Shown one piece after another: positions 16,768 through 25,137 of a DNA stretch of 64,000 nucleotides; position 1 is the stretch's first letter; each line of letters starts with the position of its first letter. This DNA is from FEB-7 sp963698265 (GTDB lineage Bacteria > Pseudomonadota > Gammaproteobacteria > Burkholderiales > Usitatibacteraceae): positions 62,001 through 126,000 of the forward strand of contig CAVOQC010000001.1 of NCBI GenBank assembly GCA_963698265.1, written 5' to 3'. Made by a program: the position numbers and the translations under genes. The notes under the pieces are model-generated. The model had not been told where the DNA came from, did not search any database, and saw only the letters and a program-made list of their open reading frames with translations.

Positions 16768-19206
16768 ATGAGCGCAAAAGAACTGCCTGCACAGTCCCAC
16801 GAGGCCGCCGGTCGGGGCGCAGCACCTCCCGGGGCCGTTCGCGAGGAGCAGGTCCGGCTGCTCTACCGGTTCTCCCTGATCGGCTACCTCACCACCCTGC
16901 TCGTCGTGTTCGTGCTCGGCGCGATCCTCTGGGAGGAGCTTGCGCAGCCGGCGCTCTTCGCCTGGTTCGGCGCGATCTCGGCCGTCACCCTGGGCCGCTA
17001 TGCGCTCTACAAGGTCTTCGTCAACCGGGAGCCGCCGGGCGCCGAGCTTCCCCGGTGGGAGCGCCGCTTCCTTGCCGGCTCGTTCCTCGCCGCGCTGTGC
17101 TGGGCGGCGATCGCGAGCGGGCTCTTTCCCGACACCGGGCATCTGGCGCAGCGCCTGACGGTCGTCATGCTCGTGGCGCTGCTCGTCACGGGCGCGGTCG
17201 GCTACGACGCGCCCCATCCCTACGCCTTCAAGATCACGGCCTTCGTCGCCCTGGTGCCGCTCTCGGTGTCGCTCGGCGTCTCCGGAGACCGCATCCAGTT
17301 GTTCCTCTCCGGCGCCATCCTCGTGCTCGCGGTCGTCCTGCCGTACGTCCACGAGCGGCTCCACCGCGCGCTCGTCGAGTCGCTCACGGAACGCGAGGAC
17401 ATGGTGACGATCTCGAGCGAGCTCGCGACCGAGCGCGAACGCCTGCAACACGCCAACGACGCGCTGGCCGAGGAGATGGTCGGACGCCTGAAGGCCCAGC
17501 AGGCCGAGCTGCTCGCCGCGCAGAAGCTGCGCATGCACGTCGAGCGCACGCCGCTCGGCGTGGTCGAGTGGGACCGCCAGCACCGCGTGACCGCGTGGAA
17601 TCCCGCGGCCGAGGCGATCTTCGGCTTCCCGGAACACGAGGCGTTGGGCAGGACGGCGACCGAGTTCATCGTTCCGGCCTCCGGTTCGGAGTCCGTGGAA
17701 GCCATGTGGGAGGAACTCGGCCTCACGCGCGACGGCACGAAGGTGGGACTGGAGAACGTGACGCGCTCGGGCCGCTCGATCCAGTGCGAGTGGTACAACA
17801 CGCCCCTCGTGGACCCGGGCGGGCGGATCGTCGGCTTCGCCTCGCTGGTGCAGGACGTCACCGAGCGCCTGAACACCGAGCGCACCATCCATTACATGGC
17901 GCACCACGATGCGCTCACGGGGCTGCCGAACCGGCGCCTGATGCAGGACCGCCTGAACCAGGCGATCATGCAGGCCCGGCGCAAGCAGTGTCACGTGGCG
18001 GTCCTCTTCCTCGACCTCGACCGCTTCAAGCTGGTGAACGACACGCTCGGCCACGACACCGGCGACCTGATTCTCAAGGACGTCGCCAGGCGCCTGACCG
18101 CCTGCGTGCGTGAGATCGACACGGTATCCCGCGAGGGAGGCGACGAGTTCGTGGTGATCCTGCCGGACCTCGAGCGCCCGGAGAACGCACGGATCGTCGC
18201 CGAGAAGATCCTGCGCGAGTTCGCCAGGCCCGTGGAGATCGGCTCCCAGGAAGTCCACATCACGACCTCGATCGGGATCAGCCACTACCCCAACGATGCC
18301 ACGGACGTGAACCAGCTCCTGAAGCACGCCGACGGCGCCATGTACCAGGCCAAGGACTCGGGCCGCAACACGGCCCGTTTCTACACGAGCGACCTGAACT
18401 ACCTGCTGTCGCGCCGGCTCGAGATGGAGGGGCGGCTGCGCAAGGGCATCGAGCTCGAGGAGTTCTTCCTGCGCTACCAGCCGCAGGTCGACATCGCGAC
18501 GGGCCGCATCGCGGGGCTGGAGGCGCTCGTGCGCTGGAACGACCCGTCGAAGGGCGAGGTGCTCCCGTCGGACTTCATCCCCGTGGCCGAGGAACTGGGT
18601 CTCATCGTCGAGCTGGGCGAGTGGGTGTTTCGAACCGCCTGCCGGCAACTCAAGGCCTGGGAAGTCGAGGGGATCGGCGACGTGGTCGTTTCGGTCAACC
18701 TCTCGCCGCGCCAGTTCATGTCGAGAAGGCTCTCGGCCTCGCTCCTCGCGATCGTGCGCGAATCCGGCGTGGATCCGCGCCGCGTCGCCGTCGAGATCAC
18801 CGAGTCGATGGTGATGCGGAGCATGGAGCAGTCGATCGAGATTCTCGCCCAGCTTCGCTCCGTCGGCATCGGCGTCTCGATTGACGACTTCGGCGTGGGC
18901 TACTCGTCCCTCGCGCAGTTGAAGCGCCTGCCGGCCTCGGGACTGAAGATCGACAGGTCCTTCATCGCCAACATACCGGAGGACGCCTCGAGCGGCTCGA
19001 TCACCGAGACGATCATCGCCATGGCGAGGAGCCTCAAGCTGCAGGTCGTGGCCGAGGGCGTGGAGACCCGCGCGCAGCTCGACTTCCTGCGCGCGAAGCA
19101 CTGCGACGCATTCCAGGGCTATCTTTTCTCCAGGCCCCTCACGGCGCTGGAGGCCTCCGCCATGCTGCGGGCGCAGGCGAGTTCGCGCGCGACGGCCACC
19201 GGCTGA
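16768..19206 (+). CDS. Membrane PAS-GGDEF-EAL cyclic-di-GMP signalling protein
   Basis: 812-residue regulator of cyclic di-GMP. About five to six membrane helices occupy residues 32-205, followed by a short coiled coil, a PAS domain (about 254-375), a GGDEF domain with the intact motif GGDEF near residue 456 (preceded by RE), and an EAL domain beginning with LEALVRW near residue 584. Later it has the EAL-family DDFGVGYSS and VAEGVET motifs. Both catalytic motifs look intact, so it could be bifunctional. The ATG chosen (SAKELPAQ) has a weak GGAG; longer in-frame starts run antisense into mutL and are unlikely. Its stop codon abuts that of amiC. Confidence 0.93.
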   Translation: MSAKELPAQSHEAAGRGAAPPGAVREEQVRLLYRFSLIGYLTTLLVVFVLGAILWEELAQPALFAWFGAISAVTLGRYALYKVFVNREPPGAELPRWERRFLAGSFLAALCWAAIASGLFPDTGHLAQRLTVVMLVALLVTGAVGYDAPHPYAFKITAFVALVPLSVSLGVSGDRIQLFLSGAILVLAVVLPYVHERLHRALVESLTEREDMVTISSELATERERLQHANDALAEEMVGRLKAQQAELLAAQKLRMHVERTPLGVVEWDRQHRVTAWNPAAEAIFGFPEHEALGRTATEFIVPASGSESVEAMWEELGLTRDGTKVGLENVTRSGRSIQCEWYNTPLVDPGGRIVGFASLVQDVTERLNTERTIHYMAHHDALTGLPNRRLMQDRLNQAIMQARRKQCHVAVLFLDLDRFKLVNDTLGHDTGDLILKDVARRLTACVREIDTVSREGGDEFVVILPDLERPENARIVAEKILREFARPVEIGSQEVHITTSIGISHYPNDATDVNQLLKHADGAMYQAKDSGRNTARFYTSDLNYLLSRRLEMEGRLRKGIELEEFFLRYQPQVDIATGRIAGLEALVRWNDPSKGEVLPSDFIPVAEELGLIVELGEWVFRTACRQLKAWEVEGIGDVVVSVNLSPRQFMSRRLSASLLAIVRESGVDPRRVAVEITESMVMRSMEQSIEILAQLRSVGIGVSIDDFGVGYSSLAQLKRLPASGLKIDRSFIANIPEDASSGSITETIIAMARSLKLQVVAEGVETRAQLDFLRAKHCDAFQGYLFSRPLTALEASAMLRAQASSRATATG

Positions 19207-20664
19207 TCAGCTGCCCTGCGCAAGCCGCGTCCTGGCGAGCGGCGGATTCTGCGCGAGATAGGTGCGGATTCCCTGGAAGATCGCGTTGGCCATCTTGTCC
19301 TGGTAGGCCCCGTCCTTCAGGCGCTTCTCCTCCTGCGGGTTGGAGATGAACGCCGTCTCCACCAGGATCGAGGGCACGTCGGGGGCCTTCAGCACCGCGA
19401 AGCCGGCCTGCTCGACCGCGCTCTTGTGCAGCCGGTTGATGTCGCCCAGCTCGCCCAGCACGGCCTTGCCGAGCTTCAGGGAATCGTTGATCTGCGCGGT
19501 CTGCGACAGGTCCAGCAGCGTCTTCGCGAGCACCGGGTCCTTCACGTCCAGGTTCACCCCGCCTATCAGGTCCGACTGGTTCTCGCGATTGGCGAGCCAG
19601 CGCGCCGCAGCGGAGGTCGCGCCGCGTTCCGAGAGCGCGAACACGGAGGAGCCGTGCGCGTGCGACTCCACGAAGGCGTCGGCGTGCACCGACACGAAGA
19701 GGTCTGCCTGCACGCGCCTCGCCTTCTGCACGCGCTGCGCGAGGCCGATGAAGTAGTCGCCGTCGCGCGTGAGCACCGCGCGCATGCCGGGCTCCCGGTC
19801 GATGCGCTCCTTCAGGCGACGGGCGATGGCGAGCGTCACGTCCTTCTCCAGCGTGCCCCTGCGCCCGCGCGCTCCGGGATCCTCGCCGCCATGGCCCGCG
19901 TCGATGACGATCGTCACCATGCGCATCACCTTCGGCGCGGCGTCCGCGGCCTTCACCGCGGTGTTCCTGCCGGGTTCGAGCTTCACCACCGGCAGGCCCG
20001 CCTGCGTCGGGACGGAGAGTTCCGGCGTCAGGATTCCCGCGACGGCCCCGGCTGGCAGGGCGGGCGGGAGTTCCAGCACGGGCGCCTTCGCGATCTCCCC
20101 GATCGGGTCCGGGCCGGGCTTCAGGAGCGCGAGCAACGGGTCGCGCGGCGTCTCGGGATAGAGGTCCAGCACCAACCGGTGCCGGTATGCGCCCGCAGGC
20201 GCCAGCGGGAACACCGAGGGCTTCACCGCGCTTTTCAGGTCGAAGACCACGCGCACGACGTTCGGGCGGTTGATCGCAACGCGCACCTGCCGGATATAGG
20301 GATCGTCCTCGCGCACCTTGGCGACGATGCTCTTCAGCTCGTCGTCGATGTCCACGCCCTCGAGATCGAGCACGAAACGCTCGGGATCCTGCACGGAGAA
20401 GAACTGGTGGCGCACGGGCTTGGCCGTCTCGAAGGTGACGCGCGTGTATTCCTGCGCCGGCCAGACGCGGGAGGCGAGGATCGCCTGCCCGGCGAGTGCT
20501 GCGGACGCGGCGAGCGTCAGGACGAGGCAGGCGGCAAGGCGGCGAGCAAGCGCTCCCCCGCGGGCGTGCGGGCGGTGATCGTGGCACGGCGGCCCGCATC
20601 GGCCGTCTCCAGCGCGATATCCAGGTCCGCAGGCGGCAGCCGGCCCGCAGCCCGCTCCGGCCAT
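19207..20664 (-). CDS. amiC: Periplasmic N-acetylmuramoyl-L-alanine amidase (AmiC type)
   Basis: Cell-wall amidase that splits daughter-cell peptidoglycan. It has a secretion-signal-like stretch (ARRLAACLVLTLAASAALAG), an AMIN domain (from about SRVWPAQEYTRVTF) and an Amidase_3 domain. Its zinc ligands and catalytic residues lie in VIDAGHGGEDPGARG, the Glu of LEKDVTLAIARRL, SVHADAF and ETAFISN. The start is unresolved. No ATG, GTG or TTG lies just before the signal peptide in frame, and the nearest ATG (used here) adds about 40 improbable residues and overlaps tsaE by 148 bases. A real start near 20550, masked by a sequence error like those in tsaE, is likely. Confidence 0.88.
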   Translation of the reverse strand: MAGAGCGPAAACGPGYRAGDGRCGPPCHDHRPHARGGALARRLAACLVLTLAASAALAGQAILASRVWPAQEYTRVTFETAKPVRHQFFSVQDPERFVLDLEGVDIDDELKSIVAKVREDDPYIRQVRVAINRPNVVRVVFDLKSAVKPSVFPLAPAGAYRHRLVLDLYPETPRDPLLALLKPGPDPIGEIAKAPVLELPPALPAGAVAGILTPELSVPTQAGLPVVKLEPGRNTAVKAADAAPKVMRMVTIVIDAGHGGEDPGARGRRGTLEKDVTLAIARRLKERIDREPGMRAVLTRDGDYFIGLAQRVQKARRVQADLFVSVHADAFVESHAHGSSVFALSERGATSAAARWLANRENQSDLIGGVNLDVKDPVLAKTLLDLSQTAQINDSLKLGKAVLGELGDINRLHKSAVEQAGFAVLKAPDVPSILVETAFISNPQEEKRLKDGAYQDKMANAIFQGIRTYLAQNPPLARTRLAQGS

Positions 20665-20983
20665 TCGATCAGGCACACGTTCTGCCCGTTGAAGATGTCC
20701 CGGAAACCGGTGTAGTTCCATTCCGAGGGGTCGTGGAACCGATAAAAATCAAAGTGATACAAGTTTAACCTCGAAACCTCATAAAGTTCAACCAGCGTAT
20801 AGGTGGGGCTTTTCACCCGCCCCGGAGTGACCCAGCGCCCGGACCAGGCCCCGCACCAGGGTGGTCTTCCCGGCGCCCAGCTCGCCCCGCAGCGTGATCA
20901 CCAGCGCCCGGCGCCATCGCCGGCGCCAGGGCAGCGCCCAGCGCGAGCGTGGCGTTTTCGTCGGGAAGGAAGGAGGTGGTCAC
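20517..20983 (-). pseudogene. tsaE: tRNA threonylcarbamoyl adenosine biosynthesis ATPase TsaE, with two apparent +1 frameshifts
   Basis: TsaE is the ATPase needed for t6A37 modification of tRNAs reading ANN codons. Translation from a GTG at 20983 gives TTSFLPDENATLALGAALAP. Then a one-base shift (in the GC-rich stretch near 20911) enters LVITLRGELGAGKTTLVRGL, the Walker A motif. A second one-base shift (near 20820) enters VKSPTYTLVELY and runs to TGA. Removing one G at each place gives a 154-residue protein, the normal length. The gene is essential in most bacteria, so sequence error is more likely than inactivation. It is divergent from queG. Confidence 0.85.
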
Positions 20984-21019
20984 GGGGGCGAGGTTTCGCT
21001 TCGGATTACCATCGGCGGG

Positions 21020-22075
21020 ATGGACACGGGCCGATCACGCGCCGCCTTGGCGGAACGCATCAAGCGCTGGGGCCGCGAGGCGGGATTCGATGCCGTGGCG
21101 GTGTCGGGAATCGACCTCGCCCGGGAGGAAGCGCGTCTCCTCGAGTGGCTCGGCCGCGGCTGGCACGGCGCGATGGATTATATGGCACGCCACGGCGTGC
21201 GCCGCGCGCGGCCGGCCGAACTGGTGCCCGGCACCGCGAGCGTCGTGACCGTGCGCATGGACTACTGGCCGGGCAAGGCGCGCGGGACCGACGAGGTCCT
21301 TGCCGATGCGTCTCTGGCCTATGTCTCGCGTTACGCGGTCGGGCGCGACTATCACAAGGTGATGCGCGCGCGCCTGCAGGGCCTCGCGGAGCGCATGGTC
21401 GGCGAGCTGGGCGAATTCCCCTACCGCGTGTTCACTGACAGTGCCCCGGTGATGGAAGTCGCCCTGGCGGCCCGCGCGGGTCTGGGCTGGCAGGGCAAGC
21501 ACACGCTGCTCCTGTCCCGCGACGCGGGCTCGTATTACTTCCTCGGGGAGCTTTTCGTGGGTCTCGACCTCGCGAAGGACGAGCCCGTGCCCGGCCACTG
21601 CGGCACCTGCGAGCGCTGCATCGCGGCGTGCCCGACGCGGGCGATCGTGGCGCCCTACCAGCTCGACGCGCGCCGCTGCATCTCCTACCTCACCATCGAG
21701 CATCCCGGCCCCATTCCCGAGGAGTTCCGCGTCGCGATGGGCAACCGCATCTACGGCTGCGACGATTGCCAGCTCGCCTGCCCGTGGAACAAGTTCGCGC
21801 ACCTGGCGGTGGCGCCGGATTTCGCCGTGCGAAACGGGCTCGATTCCGCGTCGCTCGTGACGCTCTTTTCCTGGACGCGCGAGGAATTCGAATCGCGGCT
21901 GGAGGGCTCGGCCATTCGCCGCATCGGCCACACGCGGTGGCTGCGCAACATCGCCGTGGCCCTGGGCAACGCGCCGTCCTCCGCGGCGGTCCGGGACGCG
22001 TTGCGCGCACGCGCGGACGATTCCGAGCCGCTGGTCCGCGAACACGTGGCCTGGGCGCTTTCCCGTCATGGATAG
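21020..22075 (+). CDS. queG: Epoxyqueuosine reductase
   Basis: QueG is a cobalamin-dependent iron-sulfur enzyme that reduces epoxyqueuosine to queuosine in tRNA. The 351-residue protein has the catalytic-Asp motif DSAPVMEVALAARAGLGWQGKH (first 20 shown by family as conserved), the two [4Fe-4S] motifs CGTCERCIAACP and CDDCQLACPWNK, and a HEAT-like C-terminal part. The ATG giving MDTGRSRAALAERIK was chosen because it starts just before the conserved domain; an upstream in-frame start would overlap tsaE. It is divergent from tsaE with 36 bases between starts. Together with tgt it indicates active queuosine synthesis. Confidence 0.94.
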   Translation: MDTGRSRAALAERIKRWGREAGFDAVAVSGIDLAREEARLLEWLGRGWHGAMDYMARHGVRRARPAELVPGTASVVTVRMDYWPGKARGTDEVLADASLAYVSRYAVGRDYHKVMRARLQGLAERMVGELGEFPYRVFTDSAPVMEVALAARAGLGWQGKHTLLLSRDAGSYYFLGELFVGLDLAKDEPVPGHCGTCERCIAACPTRAIVAPYQLDARRCISYLTIEHPGPIPEEFRVAMGNRIYGCDDCQLACPWNKFAHLAVAPDFAVRNGLDSASLVTLFSWTREEFESRLEGSAIRRIGHTRWLRNIAVALGNAPSSAAVRDALRARADDSEPLVREHVAWALSRHG

Positions 22076-22214
22076 CGCGGCCGCGAGCCCGCGCCGCGTC
22101 CATCGACGCCGCCTCCGGACGCTCCCCGCAGGGTAGACTCCTGACCATCGAAGCCCCCGGGACCTGCCCGCAGGCGGCAAAGGGAGCTGTCATGGATTTG
22201 CCCGGGCGGAGCCG

Positions 22215-23786
22215 GTGAAGTTGGAGAGCGAGAACCGCGACCAGTCCGGCCGGGAACCGCCGCAGCAGCCGGGACAGGCTCCGGTCATCCGCAGCGCCGG
22301 GATAACTCTTGCGGGAAGCGCGCTCGGCGGGGCGCTGGTGATCCTCGCGGAATTCCTGGCGGCGCGACTGCTGCAGGTCCAGTCCTACGGGTTGTATGCG
22401 TCCGGAAAGGCGGTCGCGAGCATCGGCGAAGCCGTGTCCGTCTTCGGCATGCCGGTCGCCATATTCCACTTCATTCCCGCGTATCGCCAGAACTCGCAGA
22501 CCGAGCGCGTGATCGGGACGGTCTATGCCGCCGCGTTGCTGCCCCTGGTCGTCGGCAGCGCGTTCGCGATCGCGGCCTGGTTCCTCGCGCCATGGCTCGC
22601 GCTCAATCTGTTTCACGATGCGCAGGTCGTGGACTTCATCCGCCTGCTCGCCTTCGCGGTTCCGTTCATGGCCGGTTCGGAGATCCTGGGCGCGATCACG
22701 CGGGGGTTCGGGCACGCCAAGTACTACGTGATCGTGAAGAACCTCACGCCGCCGCTGGTCTTCCTGGCCGCACTCGGCGCGATGGCGCATTTCCGCGCCC
22801 AGGCGATATGGATCGCCGGCGCGGTGGCCGCCGCAAGCCTCCTCGCGTGTGCGGTGGGAATCGTCGCGATCGTGCGCATCGCGGGTCCTGCCCTGTGGCG
22901 CACGAGCCCCGAGTACGGATTCCGCGCCCTCTACGGGTATGCGGCCGGAATCATGGCGAATTCCGTCTTCTACATCGTCTTTGCATTGACGGGCCTGTTC
23001 GCCGTGGCCTTCTTCCTGGGCAGCGAGGCCGTGGGCATCTACCGGTTCTGCCTGCAGATCGTCCTGCCCCTCGACATGATCCTGCTCGCTTTCCATGCCG
23101 CGATGGGGCCCGTCTACCCGATACTGTCGAGGGAAAACCGGATCGCGGAACTCGAGGAAGCCTACGGCACCGCGATTCGATGGATGGTGATGCTCCAGCT
23201 TCCGATCGGGATTGCCATCGCCTGGAACCGCGGCGACCTCCTCGCGCTGGCCGGCCCCGCATTCGCGTCCGGCGCGCAAGCCCTGATGATCATGTCCGTC
23301 GGCTATTCCCTGTGCACCTGTTTCGGAACGATCGCCTACATCCTCATGCTGAGCGGGCGCAAGACGGTCGAGACCTGGAACGCGGCGCTCACGACGACCT
23401 CCAACATCGTGCTGGCGATCGTCCTCATTCCCCGCTTCGGGCTGGCTGGTGCCGCGGCCGCCGCCACATTCTCGTTCATCCTGCTCAACGTGGCGCGAAT
23501 CGTCGAGGCGCGCCATCTGATGGGCCTTCGCACCTTCCGGCCTTATTTCCTCAGGATCATCGCAATCAGCGCCGGCAGCGGCACGGCCACCTTCTACGGC
23601 CTGGAACTGGCCGACATCGCGCAGGGCGGGGATGTGTTTTCGGTGGCCTTTCGCATTGCTGCGGCGCTCGCCGTGCATGCGGCAGCGCTGTGGACGCTCG
23701 GCCTGAACGCCCAGGACAAGGGCGTGCTGGGATCGCTATTGCGCTCGCTCGCGCAAAGGGGCGCGGCGCGCAGCAAGAGGCCATGA
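22215..23786 (+). CDS. Polysaccharide flippase (Wzx-like, MOP superfamily)
   Basis: 523-residue integral membrane protein with about 14 hydrophobic segments after a hydrophilic Gln/Pro-rich start. The fold pattern fits lipid-linked oligosaccharide flippases: an early GSALGGALVILAEFLAARLL helix, and FGLAGAAAAATFSFILLN late in the sequence. It would move undecaprenyl-linked repeat units across the inner membrane. The GTG start has GGAG upstream. It opens the polysaccharide locus on the plus strand. The name wzx is not given because sequence identity within the superfamily is low. Confidence 0.85.
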   Translation: MKLESENRDQSGREPPQQPGQAPVIRSAGITLAGSALGGALVILAEFLAARLLQVQSYGLYASGKAVASIGEAVSVFGMPVAIFHFIPAYRQNSQTERVIGTVYAAALLPLVVGSAFAIAAWFLAPWLALNLFHDAQVVDFIRLLAFAVPFMAGSEILGAITRGFGHAKYYVIVKNLTPPLVFLAALGAMAHFRAQAIWIAGAVAAASLLACAVGIVAIVRIAGPALWRTSPEYGFRALYGYAAGIMANSVFYIVFALTGLFAVAFFLGSEAVGIYRFCLQIVLPLDMILLAFHAAMGPVYPILSRENRIAELEEAYGTAIRWMVMLQLPIGIAIAWNRGDLLALAGPAFASGAQALMIMSVGYSLCTCFGTIAYILMLSGRKTVETWNAALTTTSNIVLAIVLIPRFGLAGAAAAATFSFILLNVARIVEARHLMGLRTFRPYFLRIIAISAGSGTATFYGLELADIAQGGDVFSVAFRIAAALAVHAAALWTLGLNAQDKGVLGSLLRSLAQRGAARSKRP

Positions 23787-23913
23787 CGACCATAGGGATA
23801 TTTGCATAGTATGCTGGTGGCTCGCGATTGCCCGGAACGTCAGCCCCGCCTGTTCACACCCGGGCGCCGCGGGATCGGCAACGGCCCCGCTCCCCGCATA
23901 CTGGGACCTCTGC

Positions 23914-25104
23914 ATGGCATACAAGAACAGTTATCGTGACGTCATCGCCTACAAGCTCCGCCACGTCGGGCTGCGGGAGCTGGTCAACATCGCCTTCCTG
24001 AATGTCATGGAAATGGCGCTCATCCGGGCGAGTCAGGCGTTTCCGTCCCTCAATTTCTCGCCCCGCTCGATCCAGATCGAGTCCACGACGCGGTGCAATC
24101 TCAAGTGCACGCATTGCGAGCTGTCCTATTGGACCGAGCCCGCCGCGGACCTTCGGGTATCGGATTTCGAGAAAGTCCTGGACCACCTTCCGAAGCTCAA
24201 GCGCGTCGAACTCACGGGGATCGGCGAGCCGATCATGAACCGGGACTTCTACAGGAACCTCGCGCTGATCAAATCCCGCGGAATCCGCATCTCGATGACG
24301 GACAACTTCACGATGATGACGGAGAAGGCGGTGCGACGCATCATCGACCTCGACGTCGATCGCATCGCGATCTCCCTTGACGGCGCGACCAAGGAGACTT
24401 TCGAGAAGGTTCGGGTCGGAGCCAACTTCGATGTCGTCACGCGCAACGCGCGCCGGCTTGTCCAGATGCGAAGGGAGTCCGGCAAGCTCAAGCCGGAGCT
24501 CCTCGCCAATTTCGTGGTCACCTCCAACAGCTACGTCGAGGCCACCGCGATCATCGAGCTCGCCCACGACATCGGGATCGGCCTGGTCCAGTTCGACTGC
24601 GTGAAGACGTTCGAGAAGACCGAGGGGCTGGAGGCCGAGTTCTTCGACGAGCGCTTCAACGCGAGCCTCGAGAAGGCCTTCGAGCGCGCCAGGCAGCTCG
24701 GCGTCGTCGTCAAGTGGACGTTCTTCGAGAAGAACGTGCCGGTGGAGCATTGCACGAGCCCCTGGAACCGGGCGTTCGTGACGCGCGATGGCTATGTCCA
24801 CCCTTGCTGCCTCACCACGCAGACCGGCGATCGCCAGGCGCAGAACCGGCGCAGCCTCGGCAACCTCATCGAGTCGCCGATCGCGGAAATCTGGAAGGCG
24901 GCGGGCCTCTCGACGCTGCGCAAGAACATGAAGGACGGCGTTCTGCCGCATGCCTGCCACCAGTGCCCTTCCTATTCCGGCCGCCCCGATCCGGTCGGCA
25001 AGGCGCAGGAAGCGGCGTGGCGTCCGTCGCCCAGTGTCGCGACGATCGTCGTGTCGCCCCGCAAACGCGGCGAAGAAAAGGAACAGGCGACCAGTTCCGA
25101 CTGA
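23914..25104 (+). CDS. Radical SAM protein with SPASM-like C-terminal domain
   Basis: 396-residue radical SAM enzyme. The cluster motif CNLKCTHC (CxxxCxxC) is near residue 61, followed by the SAM-binding GIGEPIMN and SLDGATKETFE segments. The C-terminal region has cysteines in HCTSPWNR, HPCCL and CHQCPSYSG, which fit a SPASM/twitch auxiliary cluster. Substrate is unknown. Such proteins in polysaccharide loci may modify sugars or peptides. The gap upstream is AT-rich (around TTGCATAGTATGCT) and may hold a promoter. It ends facing the convergent TIM-barrel/propeller gene. Confidence 0.88.
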   Translation: MAYKNSYRDVIAYKLRHVGLRELVNIAFLNVMEMALIRASQAFPSLNFSPRSIQIESTTRCNLKCTHCELSYWTEPAADLRVSDFEKVLDHLPKLKRVELTGIGEPIMNRDFYRNLALIKSRGIRISMTDNFTMMTEKAVRRIIDLDVDRIAISLDGATKETFEKVRVGANFDVVTRNARRLVQMRRESGKLKPELLANFVVTSNSYVEATAIIELAHDIGIGLVQFDCVKTFEKTEGLEAEFFDERFNASLEKAFERARQLGVVVKWTFFEKNVPVEHCTSPWNRAFVTRDGYVHPCCLTTQTGDRQAQNRRSLGNLIESPIAEIWKAAGLSTLRKNMKDGVLPHACHQCPSYSGRPDPVGKAQEAAWRPSPSVATIVVSPRKRGEEKEQATSSD

Positions 25105-25127
25105 CCGCCGGCCACAATGCCCGGCGG
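25105..25127. terminator. Possible bidirectional hairpin between convergent genes
   Basis: CCGCCGG and CCGGCGG form a 7-bp stem with a 9-base loop in the 33-base gap between the ends of the radical SAM gene and the propeller protein gene. There is no T-run on either side, so termination is only suggested by its location. Confidence 0.35.
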
Positions 25128-25137
25128 CCGATGGACG

